A stretch of DNA of 64,000 nt from Weissella cibaria (GTDB lineage Bacteria; Bacillota; Bacilli; Lactobacillales; Lactobacillaceae), in assembly GCF_004521965.1 (NCBI RefSeq), contig NZ_SDGK01000054.1:1-64000 (forward strand), in the 5' to 3' direction. Each line of letters begins with the position of its first letter. The stretch's first letter is position 1. Below, piece after piece: positions 9,038 to 18,032 of this stretch. The notes below the pieces were generated by a model. The model searched no databases. It saw only the letters and a program-made list of their open reading frames with translations, and was not told the DNA's origin. A program made the position numbers and the translations under genes.

Positions 9038-9772
9038 TTAACTGCGCCATTTCGCCAAATGGCTGGCAGCGGCGTCAACATCTGGCACCCGCAAGCGTTC
9101 ACCAGTAACTGGCTCTGCGTTCTCAAAGTGCAAAGTACCGATCAACTCACCAACCGTCTTCGATGAAACATAATTGTCTTTGCGATAAGAACTTGGTCGC
9201 ACACGTGTATTTACCGGTCCAAGGACCAACGCATTCACATTAAAGCGACCTGCCATTTCAACAGCATATAACTCGCTCAACATCAAAACCGCTGCACCGG
9301 CCGGTGCAACTGGCCCAGAATATTTGCTAAACGCAGCATCTTCAGCAGACACTCCACTAATAAATGTATAGTTCGAACCTTGACGTAACAATGGCATTAA
9401 AGTCTTACTAGCTACAAAATGGGCAGTAAGCAGGCCCTGCATCAACTCTTCCCATTCCGCCTTTGTAATGTCCGTCAAAGCAGCGCCTTGCCACCATCCA
9501 CCTAGTGATGATACCATGCCATCCAATTGTTCAAAGTGATCAACAATCACATCGTGCATCTTTTGTGCATCTGCTTCATCTGAAATATCGCCAAATAAGT
9601 AAAAGACATTCTTCCGGTATGGTTGGTCAACATACCCCAGCGCGTCAAGCGCTTTGTCTTCAGAGCGAGTGGGCACCAGAACGGTAGCGCCATTTTCGGC
9701 TAAGTACTTTACAATTCCTTCGCCGACTGCGCCTGTCCCGCCAGCGACCAAAATTACTTTACCTTCATACAT
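9038..9772 (-). CDS. Short-chain dehydrogenase/reductase (atypical)
   Basis: SDR-family oxidoreductase of 244 residues starting MYEGKVILVAGGTGAVGEGI. The glycine motif GGTGAVGEG fits NAD(P) binding. In the catalytic region the sequence reads SGVSAEDAAFSKYSGPVAP, so the usual YxxxK is not cleanly present; it may be an atypical or divergent SDR. The start is chosen at the ATG preceded by AGAGGCG; the in-frame codons upstream have no comparable site. It is convergent with the permease and its neighbour mleR reads the same way. Its role is unknown. Confidence 0.75.
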   Translation of the reverse strand: MYEGKVILVAGGTGAVGEGIVKYLAENGATVLVPTRSEDKALDALGYVDQPYRKNVFYLFGDISDEADAQKMHDVIVDHFEQLDGMVSSLGGWWQGAALTDITKAEWEELMQGLLTAHFVASKTLMPLLRQGSNYTFISGVSAEDAAFSKYSGPVAPAGAAVLMLSELYAVEMAGRFNVNALVLGPVNTRVRPSSYRKDNYVSSKTVGELIGTLHFENAEPVTGERLRVPDVDAAASHLAKWRS

Positions 9773-9853
9773 ATCATTCGCCTCTTCGTTAGTTAATACA
9801 ATTATATTAACGAAACGAAGGCCGGAAGTGTTATAAAAAGGGCATTTCAAGTC

Positions 9854-10732
9854 TTAACATCGCCACTCATCACGAATAACCCGCAAAATAGCTTGTGACA
9901 TTGGCCCCACTTCAGCTCGATCACGTGACAATAAATAGATATCAAAAGTTGGCATATCGACGTCCAAAATATTAATTTGCTTTAGCCCGGTTTTATTTTG
10001 CGTTAGCGCCAAAGCCGTAATAAAACTCATTCCCACACCATCGCGCAACACGTTTTTCAACGTTTCAGGGTTTGAGGTTTGAAACAGAATTTTTGGATGC
10101 GCGTCGCTCGCTTCGGTTAAACGTTTAAAAATACGGATATGCACAAACTCCTCATCCAGCATGACAAATTCCTCAGCACCAATTTCATCGAAATACATAC
10201 TGTCCGGTTTCGTCACATCGCCAGTCGCAAACACAAATGGAAATGAGGCAATTTTCGTTGCCGTCACCCCGCTAATACGTATCGGATCAACCGAACTAAC
10301 CATGCCAAAATCTAACTGACCTGTCTTAATTTGGGACATCAAATCGGCGCTACCCATTTCAACCGTCTCCAAATAAGGTAATAGTTCTAACACGCCCAAT
10401 TTTTTAAGTAAATCTCGAAAGTAGTACATACCAATGATTGGTGGCAATCCAAAACGCAACTTCTCAATTGACTGTAATGCGACTTCTTCTTTTGTAAAAG
10501 CAATTTCTCGCCTAATTTTGACTGCCAATTCATAGACTAATTGACCGGTTTTTGTCAGAACAACCGACTTTTTAGTGGTGTCTCGGACAATCAGCGCCGA
10601 TTCGAACTCTTCTTCCAAACGTTTTAACGCATACGAAATCGTTGGTTGGGTAACCCCGAATTGTTCAGATACAGCCGTAAACTGTTTTTGCTCTGCCAAT
10701 GCCGCAAAATAAGTTAAATGTAAGGTTGTCAA
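9854..10732 (-). CDS. mleR: LysR-type regulator of the malolactic genes (MleR)
   Basis: LysR-family activator of 292 residues. The N-terminal winged helix-turn-helix (residues about 3-62, TAVSEQFGVTQPTISYALKR) is followed by the two-lobed periplasmic-binding-like effector domain, which in MleR senses L-malate. The gene is divergent from the malolactic genes, the classic mleR-mleS arrangement, which is the main reason for the name. The start is taken as TTG at 10732, because the protein then begins TTLHLTYF like other family members. No ribosome binding site precedes it and no ATG is available nearby. The frame is intact although both target genes are broken. Confidence 0.82.
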   Translation of the reverse strand: MTTLHLTYFAALAEQKQFTAVSEQFGVTQPTISYALKRLEEEFESALIVRDTTKKSVVLTKTGQLVYELAVKIRREIAFTKEEVALQSIEKLRFGLPPIIGMYYFRDLLKKLGVLELLPYLETVEMGSADLMSQIKTGQLDFGMVSSVDPIRISGVTATKIASFPFVFATGDVTKPDSMYFDEIGAEEFVMLDEEFVHIRIFKRLTEASDAHPKILFQTSNPETLKNVLRDGVGMSFITALALTQNKTGLKQINILDVDMPTFDIYLLSRDRAEVGPMSQAILRVIRDEWRC

Positions 10733-10775
10733 CGTTGAAAATTTATTATTTATTTTTTGTAGGGAGATGTTTACA

Positions 10776-12378
10776 TATGCGTGGACAAGAAATTTTGAAT
10801 AACCCCTTCCTAAATAAGGGGGACTGCCTTTACTGAGGCAGAACGCGAAGAATTTGGCTTGACTGGTATGTTGCCAGCCCACGTTCAAACAATTCAAGAG
10901 CAAGCTGACCAAGCTTATGCCCAATATCTAACAAAGGTTAATGACGTTGAAAAGCGTATTTTCCTTTCAACGTTGTTCTACTACTTGGTTGATCAACACG
11001 TCGCTGAGTTCATGCCCGTTGTCTACGATCCAACAATTGCCGACACGATTGAGAACTATTCAGCATTGTTCGTTAACCCATAAAACGCTGCATTTTTGGA
11101 CATCAACCACCCAGAGAACATCGAAGCAACGTTGAAGAACGCTGCTGATGGCCGTGACATTAAGTTGTTGGTTGCTACCGATGCTGAAGGTATCTTGGGA
11201 ATCGGTGACTGGGGGTTCAAGGTGTTGATATTGCCGTTGGTAAGTTGATGGTTTATACGGCTGCCGCTGGCATCGATCCCGCTTCAGTTTTGCCAGTTTC
11301 TGTCGATGCTGGTACGAACCGCAAGGAATTGTTGGCAGACCCACTATACTTGGGAAACCGTCACGGACGAGTTCGTGGTGACCAATACTTTGAGTTCATT
11401 GATAAGTTCGTTAAGACGGCCCAATCATTGTTCCCAGAGATGTACTTGCACTTTGAAGATTTCGGTCGTTCAACAGCTACGAAGATCTTGAATACGTACA
11501 AGAATGAGTGGCCAACGTTTAACGATGATATTCAAGGTACGGGTATCGTTGTCACGTCAGCTGTTTTGGGTGCCTTGGCTATTACGGGTGAAGACATCAA
11601 GACACAAACGTACTTGACGTACGGTGGTGGTTCAGCTGGTACGGGTATTGCTAACCGTGTCTTGGCTGAGTTTATGCAACAAGGTTTATCAGAAGAAGCT
11701 CGTAAGCACTTCTACATGGTTGACCGACAAGGATTGTTGTTCGACGATGACGAAACGTTGACACCTGAGCAAAAGCCATTCGCCCGTTCATGTTCAGAAT
11801 TTGAGAACGCTGACGAGTTGACGGATTTGTTGTCAGTTGTTAAGGCTGTTAAGCCAACTGTTTTGGTTGGTACGTCAACTAACCCTGGTTCATTTACTAA
11901 GGAAGTCGTTGAAGCAATGGTTACTAACACGGATCACCCAAAGATCTTCCCATTGTCAAACCCTACGAAGTTTCACGAAGTAATGCCAGATGATTTGATC
12001 AAGTGGTCAGATGGTAAGGCATTGGTTGCAACTGGTGTGCCTGTTGACCCTGTTACGGCTTCAAACGGTGTCACTTACGAAATTGGACAAGCTAACAACA
12101 TGTTGGTTTACATGGGTTTGGGATTGGGTACGATTGTTGCTAGGGCTAAGGTTTTGTCAGATGGTATGATTTCAGCTGCTGCCCACGCTTTGGGTGGTAT
12201 GGTTGATGCCTCACAACCCGGTGCCCCTGTTTTGCCACCTGTTTCACGTTTGTCAGAAATGTCATTCCGTGTTGCGGTTGCTGTGGCTAAGCAAGCAATT
12301 GCTGAAGGTTTGAGTCGAGTTGAAATCGACGACGTTGAAGCTGCCGTTAAGGCTGCTCAATGGACGCCTGAATACTAA
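10776..12378 (+). pseudogene. mleS: Malolactic enzyme, multiply mutated
   Basis: The gene would encode the NAD- and Mn-dependent malolactic enzyme (malate to lactate and CO2, about 540 aa). It starts [15 protein letters not shown] behind GGGAG. A run of five G at 10818-10822 has one G too many: with four, the frame continues [10 protein letters not shown]. An in-frame TAA at 11081-11083 replaces a Gln codon after ALFVNP (CAA to TAA). One base is missing near 11211-11217, where GDWG should continue [11 protein letters not shown]. Downstream, 377 codons are clean, including NDDIQGTG and the Rossmann region [12 protein letters not shown]. Three lesions of different type argue for real loss of function. 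Confidence 0.93.
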
Positions 12379-12400
12379 TCGCACATAGGAGTCATTTAAG

Positions 12401-13354
12401 ATGTCTGCATTGCTAACTTCAATCTCATCTGTTGTTGAGATTATTTTTGTGATTGCTTTGGGTTTCTTTCTCCGTAACGGCGGCAAGTTCCACGACTCAT
12501 TCAAGCACGATATTGAATTTTTGATTATGAAGGTCGCATTGCCCTTAAACATTTTCGTAGGTGTTTTGGACAACTTGACCCGCTCAAAGTTACTATCCCT
12601 TTCTGGATCGTTGATTTTTGTTATTATTTCTTTTGCCGTTGGTTACTTGGTAGCTTAGCTATTAACAAAGACTTTGAAGGTTCGTGAAGGTCGCCGTGGT
12701 ACGTTTATTAACATGTTTGTTAATGCAAACACGATTTTTATCGGATTGCCTTTGAATTTGGCCTTGTTTGGTAACCATTCATTATCATTCTTCTTGGTTT
12801 ACTACCTAGCAAACACCGTTTCAACGTGGGCTATTGGTATTTTCTTCGTTTCAAGCGATGGACCAAAGTCGGACATTGCGAAAAAGTTTAACTGGAAAAA
12901 GTTGTTACCTGCCCCATTGCTTGGGTTTATCGTTGCCTTGATCTGGTTGCTGCTTGATTTGCCATTACCAACGCTTGTTGATAAGACTTTCTCAATGGTT
13001 GGCGGTGTCGTGACACCATTGTCATTGATTTACATCGGTATCGTCTTGGCCGACGCCGGATTGAAGTCAATCCACTTTGACCGTGATACCATTGTTGCCT
13101 TACCCGGTCGTTTCGTCTTTGCGCCTGCCGTCATGATTGTTGTCATGATGATGTTCAAGCACAATATGACGATTCCTTCTGTCGAGCAAGGAACGTTAAT
13201 TATCCAAGCGGCCGCCCCTGGATTAGCTGTTTTGCCAATCCTAGTGGGTGAAGCTAAGGGTGATGTTGAATATGCAACAAACGTTGTGACAACGTCAACG
13301 GTCCTATTCGTGATCGTGGTGCCAATTTTGATGGAAATTATCACCCTCTTGTAA
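12401..13354 (+). pseudogene. mleP: Malate permease MleP, nonsense mutation
   Basis: AEC-family (auxin efflux carrier-like) transporter, about 317 codons, placed directly after mleS as in malolactic operons, where it exchanges malate and lactate. The reading frame is continuous except for TAG at 12656-12658, where the context GYLVA-stop-LLTKTL suggests an original Leu codon TTG. The first fragment carries two to three helices; the rest of the carrier follows in the same frame. Loss of both enzyme and transporter means no malolactic fermentation from this locus. Readthrough cannot be excluded from sequence, but mleS is dead in any case. Confidence 0.88.
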
Positions 13355-13530
13355 GAATGAATTCATTGATACCAAATTAACCTTTTAAACCAATCTCATA
13401 GAATAAACTTGATGCATCGTGCTATAAACACCTACACGAACTAGCAGAACACTTTTACAAAACAAATTATTGTTTGCTGTTGCGATACACCAAGCGATTG
13501 TACCTACCATTTACAGAAATGTATGGTCCT

Positions 13531-13568
13531 AAAATCCCCCGTTGCCTTACCAGCAACGGGGGATTTTT
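13531..13568. terminator. Bidirectional terminator between mleP and the disulfide reductase
   Basis: A perfect 15-bp stem (13531-13545 and 13553-13567, core ATCCCCCGTTGC) with a 7-base loop and T runs on both strands. The 176 bases between the mleP stop and this stem show no gene or clear signal. Confidence 0.92.
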
Positions 13569-13587
13569 TATCAGAACAAATTTTTAA

Positions 13588-14919
13588 TTATAATTGGCCC
13601 CATGCTGATGAGGCAATTGATGGGAACAAATGTACCATACGCTCAATTTCAGCTTGACCAAATTTAAACTCAATCGCTGGCAACAAGGCATTAATGACAT
13701 CATCCGCCTTAGGCGACACTTCGGTCGCACCAACCAACTTATGTGCTTGATCAAAAATCAAAATATTGTCACCAATCTTTTCTTGATCAACTTGACGGTA
13801 CCAATCGTCTGGAATGTGATTTTGGACCATCGTGTACAATTCAGGATTAGCTTCAGCTTCAGCCACCGTCACCCCGACCTGTGCCAAACGAGGCGACGTA
13901 AAGACAACAGACGGAATCACTGGATACACAATTGGATCCGTTGTCTCACCGGCAAACGTATGCATCAAGTAAAGTGACTCAAAAATAGCCGTTGGTGTTA
14001 ACTTAGGTTGCACCTTATCGATCACGTCACCTGACGCATAAATATTTGGTACCGTCGTCCGCAAATAATCGTCAACGACAATTCCCTTTGCATTATAACT
14101 AACGCCAACTGTTTCCAAGCCAAGCTCTTCGACATTCGGAATACGGCCAGTTGCGTCTAAGACCCAATCTGTTTCAACCGCCAAATCAGCACCACGCACA
14201 ACTAGGCCATCTGCGCCCTGCACAATAGCATCAACTTGTGTGTCACGATCGAATACAACGCCACGTGATGTCAAATCAGCAATGATTTGTTCCACGAACG
14301 GTTGGTGGTAAGCGCGGAGTGCCTGTGTGCCGCGCATCAAAACAGTGACTTCTGCACCAGCAGCATTTGCCATTGTTGCAAATTCCATTGCAATATAACC
14401 CGCACCAATAATTGTCACTCGGTTTGGCATGTCACTCAAATTCAAGAAATCTGAAGAATCATGCGCTAAATCTGCACCTGGGATTGTCAGACGGTTTGGA
14501 CGCAATCCTGTCGCAATGACAATCTTGTCTGCCGTCTTAGCCTCACCATTAACCATCACTGTGTGGGCATCTGCCAACGTTCCACGACCAAACAACACAT
14601 CAACATCAGTTGAATCCAACAAGCCTTGGATGAATGCTGGCAAACCATCAATAACATCGTGCTTGTGCGCTTGATTAGCAGGCCAATCAATCTTAACGTC
14701 ACCTGTTACAACGCCGTGAACATCCTCCATATGACGTTGGAAAGCCACTGGTGAATCTAATACAATTTTTGCGTTGCAGCCACGATTTGGGCAGGTTCCA
14801 CCGACCAAATCCTGTTCAACAACACCAACCTTCTTCCCTTTCGCTCCCAACGGAATTGCCCCGTCAAATGTACCGTGGCCACTACCGATATACAACACAT
14901 CATAATCATACGTTGTCAT
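13588..14919 (-). CDS. FAD-dependent pyridine nucleotide-disulfide oxidoreductase
   Basis: A 443-residue flavoprotein of the glutathione reductase/dihydrolipoamide dehydrogenase family. The N-terminal FAD motif is unusual (YIGSGHGTFDGA), then comes the redox-active disulfide GGTCPNRGCNAK. The NAD(P)-binding fold has IIGAGYIAMEFA, the second FAD contact is IYASGDV, and the C-terminal dimer domain follows. The final helix lacks the His-x4-Glu pair typical of glutathione reductase, ending HLFPSIASSAWG instead, so mercuric reductase-like or other thiol-disulfide roles are possible. It is monocistronic, convergent with mleP. The exact substrate is unassigned. Confidence 0.85.
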   Translation of the reverse strand: MTTYDYDVLYIGSGHGTFDGAIPLGAKGKKVGVVEQDLVGGTCPNRGCNAKIVLDSPVAFQRHMEDVHGVVTGDVKIDWPANQAHKHDVIDGLPAFIQGLLDSTDVDVLFGRGTLADAHTVMVNGEAKTADKIVIATGLRPNRLTIPGADLAHDSSDFLNLSDMPNRVTIIGAGYIAMEFATMANAAGAEVTVLMRGTQALRAYHQPFVEQIIADLTSRGVVFDRDTQVDAIVQGADGLVVRGADLAVETDWVLDATGRIPNVEELGLETVGVSYNAKGIVVDDYLRTTVPNIYASGDVIDKVQPKLTPTAIFESLYLMHTFAGETTDPIVYPVIPSVVFTSPRLAQVGVTVAEAEANPELYTMVQNHIPDDWYRQVDQEKIGDNILIFDQAHKLVGATEVSPKADDVINALLPAIEFKFGQAEIERMVHLFPSIASSAWGQL

Positions 14920-15037
14920 AAAATCTTTCCTCCCGTGGAAATATGCGATTGTTTAGATATAATTGAGCTCTCAAAATCAATTACATTATCTAGTATATCG
15001 GAAAAGTAAGCGAATTCATAATATTTAACCTAATACA

Positions 15038-15081
15038 AAAAGTCGACCTTGATTGATGACAATCAAAGTCGGCTTTCTTAA
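15038..15081 (-). terminator. Terminator after tetR
   Basis: A stem of about 16 bp (GTCGACCTTGATTG against CAATCAAAGTCGGC, with G:U pairs) is followed by TTTTT on the minus strand, closing the hrtB-hrtA-vanZ-tetR run. Confidence 0.75.
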
Positions 15082-15087
15082 GGTTTA

Positions 15088-15660
15088 TTATTTAAATAGT
15101 GCCCGCGATGCTAACGCAATCAACTCAGTTAATTCATCATTAGAAACTGTTAACCCATTACGCAAACGCGATTGCAATAACCACTGCATCGGTTGCAATG
15201 ACTGCGCAACAATAATATCCACATTAGCCGTCATCAATAGTTGTTGCTGGTATGCGCGCTTAATAACAGTTAACATTGCCGGTCCCAGCAAAGATCCTTC
15301 CCCCTGAATCTCCGTTGGCAGGAATTCTGGATTCGCTACCAACGTTGCCATAAAGGCAACTTGCTTGGGATGCTGCTCAAATGTTTGTGCGTACGCTCGC
15401 ATCACGACTTCGAATTGTTCTTGTGGTGTCTGGTCATCGTCAGGCACCGCAATACTCCCCACTAACAATGTCTGAACTTTTTCAAATAGTTGCCCCAGTA
15501 AATCTGCTTTATTTGCGTAATAAATGTAAGCTGTGGCAACCGAAACACCTGCTCGCTTAGCCAATTTATTAATACTAAAATTCGCAATACCTGCTTCTTC
15601 GACGAGGTCATATGTCGCATCTTCTAATGCTTTTATTTTATTACTGTCTCTTGTTCTCAT
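15088..15660 (-). CDS. TetR-family transcriptional regulator
   Basis: A 190-residue TetR-type repressor. The DNA-binding domain is clear near residues 10-55 (FSINKLAKRAGVSVATAYIY followed by YANKADLL), and the C-terminal helices form a ligand-binding and dimer region without a recognisable signature. It is the last gene of a four-gene same-strand run, 31 bases after vanZ, and could regulate that run. It does not resemble Lactococcus HrtR in the parts I can recall. The effector is unknown. Confidence 0.87.
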   Translation of the reverse strand: MRTRDSNKIKALEDATYDLVEEAGIANFSINKLAKRAGVSVATAYIYYANKADLLGQLFEKVQTLLVGSIAVPDDDQTPQEQFEVVMRAYAQTFEQHPKQVAFMATLVANPEFLPTEIQGEGSLLGPAMLTVIKRAYQQQLLMTANVDIIVAQSLQPMQWLLQSRLRNGLTVSNDELTELIALASRALFK

Positions 15661-15691
15661 ACTCTTATATTAAGGGAGTTTCCCTTTCCGT

Positions 15692-16195
15692 TCAAGCGTG
15701 AATTCGACGCCAAATCGCTCGCACGATAACAACCAGAACAACCGCCGTTAATGCGCCCGTGCTATCAAGCATCACATCCGCAAACATTGGTGACCGACCA
15801 CCCGTCAAAGACTGATGGAATTCATCCAGGCCAGCATACCCCGTCGCAGCCTGCCACGCGATGAAAGCAGCAATGAACCAATTACCTAGTTGTTTGTGAA
15901 TAGCCATATACCAAGCCATTCCAAGAATAAAGTAAGTGCTAAAATGCGCAAACTTACGCATAAAAAACTCAACATATTTAAAATAATTTCGCGATGCGTC
16001 CGTCACATCCCCACCGTAATGAATTGGGAACTGCGCGAAAACATCCTTTAAGGGTTCGTTGGCCAATACATGGTGCAACGTACCAATTTGACTCTGTTGG
16101 GCATAGGTTTGACTACTCGAATAAAAAAGCACCGCCATGATCAAAAAGGCGATGCCATACCAAATGGTGGTTCCTTGTAATTTTCTCATGCCCAT
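15692..16195 (-). CDS. VanZ-family membrane protein
   Basis: A 167-residue membrane protein with a VanZ-like domain. The signature DEFHQSLTGGRSPMFADVMLDS lies near residues 124-145, and there are about four hydrophobic segments. VanZ homologues affect glycopeptide or lipoglycopeptide tolerance in some Gram-positives, but most chromosomal copies have no assigned role. It starts 50 bases after hrtA and ends 31 bases before tetR, suggesting cotranscription. Two start codons (16195 and 16189) are equally plausible. Confidence 0.85.
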   Translation of the reverse strand: MGMRKLQGTTIWYGIAFLIMAVLFYSSSQTYAQQSQIGTLHHVLANEPLKDVFAQFPIHYGGDVTDASRNYFKYVEFFMRKFAHFSTYFILGMAWYMAIHKQLGNWFIAAFIAWQAATGYAGLDEFHQSLTGGRSPMFADVMLDSTGALTAVVLVVIVRAIWRRIHA

Positions 16196-16244
16196 ATGTT
16201 ACTAAGCTTCTCTTGGCGCCGTCAAGTGGGCAAAAGTAAGTGTA

Positions 16245-16925
16245 TCAGGTCTTTTCTGATAAGCGACCGTCGACAATTTCATACGTCCGATCTGCAAACT
16301 CCTGCAACCGGACATCGTGCGTCACCACAACAACTGCTTTGTGCTGTTGATGTGCAATTTCAGCCAGCAGTTGACCGACCTCGTTTACCCGCTCACTATC
16401 TAACGCAGCTGTCGGTTCGTCAGCCAAAATAATTGTTGGATCCGCATATAGTGCTCGTGCCAACGCCACCCGTTGCTTTTGACCACCTGATAATTCATCT
16501 GGATATCGGTGCGTCATGGCCACGATACCCAGACGTCTCAAAATACGCTCAAACGGTTTTTCGGCTACATTAGGCGTTTTCTTTACCTGATCAACCAACT
16601 TAAATTGATCGGCAACCGTCAAATAAGGTACCAAATTGTACGCTTGTAAAACGAAGCCAATTTTATCAAGCCGTAGTTTCTCTAAATCGCGTTGCAGTAA
16701 TGCTTGTAAATCTTCGTTCATCAGGCGCACCTCACCCTCAGTTGGTGTTTGCAACCCTCCTAAAATCGTCAAGAGCGTGCTCTTACCAGAGCCCGAGGGA
16801 CCGATAATCAACACAACTTCACTCGCACGGACTGACATCGACGCATCTTGTAACGCCACGACTTGATTTTCGCCCTGACCAAACCGTTTTGTTACATGGC
16901 GAACTGCTAACACTTCCTTTGTCAT
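16245..16925 (-). CDS. ABC exporter ATPase (HrtA-like)
   Basis: A 226-residue ABC ATPase of the MacB/LolD type, paired with an FtsX-like permease. Walker A is GPSGSGKST, the ABC signature LSGGQKQRVALARAL, and Walker B IILADEPTAALDS. Its start lies two bases after the permease stop. The pair resembles HrtBA, the heme efflux pump of lactococci and staphylococci, mainly through the permease; other export substrates are possible. Confidence 0.88.
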   Translation of the reverse strand: MTKEVLAVRHVTKRFGQGENQVVALQDASMSVRASEVVLIIGPSGSGKSTLLTILGGLQTPTEGEVRLMNEDLQALLQRDLEKLRLDKIGFVLQAYNLVPYLTVADQFKLVDQVKKTPNVAEKPFERILRRLGIVAMTHRYPDELSGGQKQRVALARALYADPTIILADEPTAALDSERVNEVGQLLAEIAHQQHKAVVVVTHDVRLQEFADRTYEIVDGRLSEKT

Positions 16926-16927
16926 GA

Positions 16928-17983
16928 TTACCCTCCAATCACACTTGCTGGGTCAATTTTACTAATCAACCGAATTGGTACGATGGTTCCTAACAGCCCC
17001 GTCAGCAACAGGCCTAGCGCGATTAGTCCTGTAACGGGCCAACTGATATACACCGGCACGGTAGCTGGTAATAGGGCTAAGGTCATCACAGCCAAACCAC
17101 CTCCAATAACCACCGCCGTAAGTACAATTGCCCCTGTTTCGAAGATTGTATTGCGAGTCAAAAAACGGTTTGGTATGCCTTGCGCACGTAAGACAGCCAA
17201 ATTAGGCAATTTTTGAATCGTCAAAATATATAGGAAAATTGTCATAATAATCATCGAAATGATAATCAAAAAGCCAATCATCAGGCCAAACGTGGCTTTT
17301 TGTGCCACATACCCGGGTAGTTTATCAATAAGTTGCTTCGTTGAATAGGTTACCAACTCACGCGGTACGTTCGGCGCATCCCCGCGATAAACGGCTAAAC
17401 TTCCGGCATAATCATTTGAAACACCCTTGATTGAAGACCAAGCTTCTAAATCACCATAAACAACCGGTGCCATATTGTACTGTGCTTGGGCGACATAGCC
17501 AACGATCTTATAACGCGTTGCTGATAAGCCTAATGTCACCGTCTCGTGGCGGGGGTACCGTGCATGATTTAACGTCGTATCAACAGCAATTTCGTCCGCA
17601 TGCTGTGGCAGCCGACCACTAACAACTTGCAACCGGTCCTTCACAAATTCATTTGCATGCAACCCAATAAACTGGACTGACTCACGATGTCCGGCACGTT
17701 TCATCGTTGTCGGCGTAATCCCTAAAATTGCTGTGCCACGCTTTTGCTGTAATGACCGCGCTTCTTGCTCAGTTAACAAGGACTGACCAGCATTGCCATT
17801 TGCATCTCGTGTCATTACGGCTGATTTAATTTGCCAACTCTCGATGGCCACTGTATTTTCACGTGCAAGACCGATCGCCAATGCGCAGAGTACGAAGACG
17901 AGATAACTAATTAACATGACGACCGTGATAACTAGCCCGTATCGCATTTTCTCTTTTTTAATTTCACGCCAAGCTAAGAACAT
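16928..17983 (-). CDS. FtsX-family ABC permease (HrtB-like)
   Basis: A 351-residue permease starting MFLAWREIKKEKMRYGL, the typical N-terminus of HrtB-type exporters. One helix at about residues 14-36 is followed by a roughly 180-residue extracellular MacB-like domain and then three C-terminal helices with the FtsX core (LAVLRAQGIPNRFLTRNTIF). The start is set at the ATG behind GGGAGG; an ATG 33 bases upstream lacks a site. It is first in the run hrtB-hrtA-vanZ-tetR. In L. lactis, HrtBA exports heme, and the same role is possible here but not proven. Confidence 0.82.
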   Translation of the reverse strand: MFLAWREIKKEKMRYGLVITVVMLISYLVFVLCALAIGLARENTVAIESWQIKSAVMTRDANGNAGQSLLTEQEARSLQQKRGTAILGITPTTMKRAGHRESVQFIGLHANEFVKDRLQVVSGRLPQHADEIAVDTTLNHARYPRHETVTLGLSATRYKIVGYVAQAQYNMAPVVYGDLEAWSSIKGVSNDYAGSLAVYRGDAPNVPRELVTYSTKQLIDKLPGYVAQKATFGLMIGFLIIISMIIMTIFLYILTIQKLPNLAVLRAQGIPNRFLTRNTIFETGAIVLTAVVIGGGLAVMTLALLPATVPVYISWPVTGLIALGLLLTGLLGTIVPIRLISKIDPASVIGG

Positions 17984-18000
17984 TGGAGCACCTCCCATGA

Positions 18001-18021
18001 TTGATAGCGTTATCATATCAA
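18001..18021. promoter_or_regulatory. Candidate operator upstream of hrtB
   Basis: A dyad TTGATA-N9-TATCAA (18001-18006 and 18016-18021) overlaps a second one, TGATA-GCGT-TATCA (18002-18015), 18 bases upstream of the hrtB start. TetR-family proteins bind such short palindromes, and a tetR gene ends this operon. The regulator-operator link is inference. Confidence 0.4.
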
Positions 18022-18032
18022 CGAGTTGCCGC

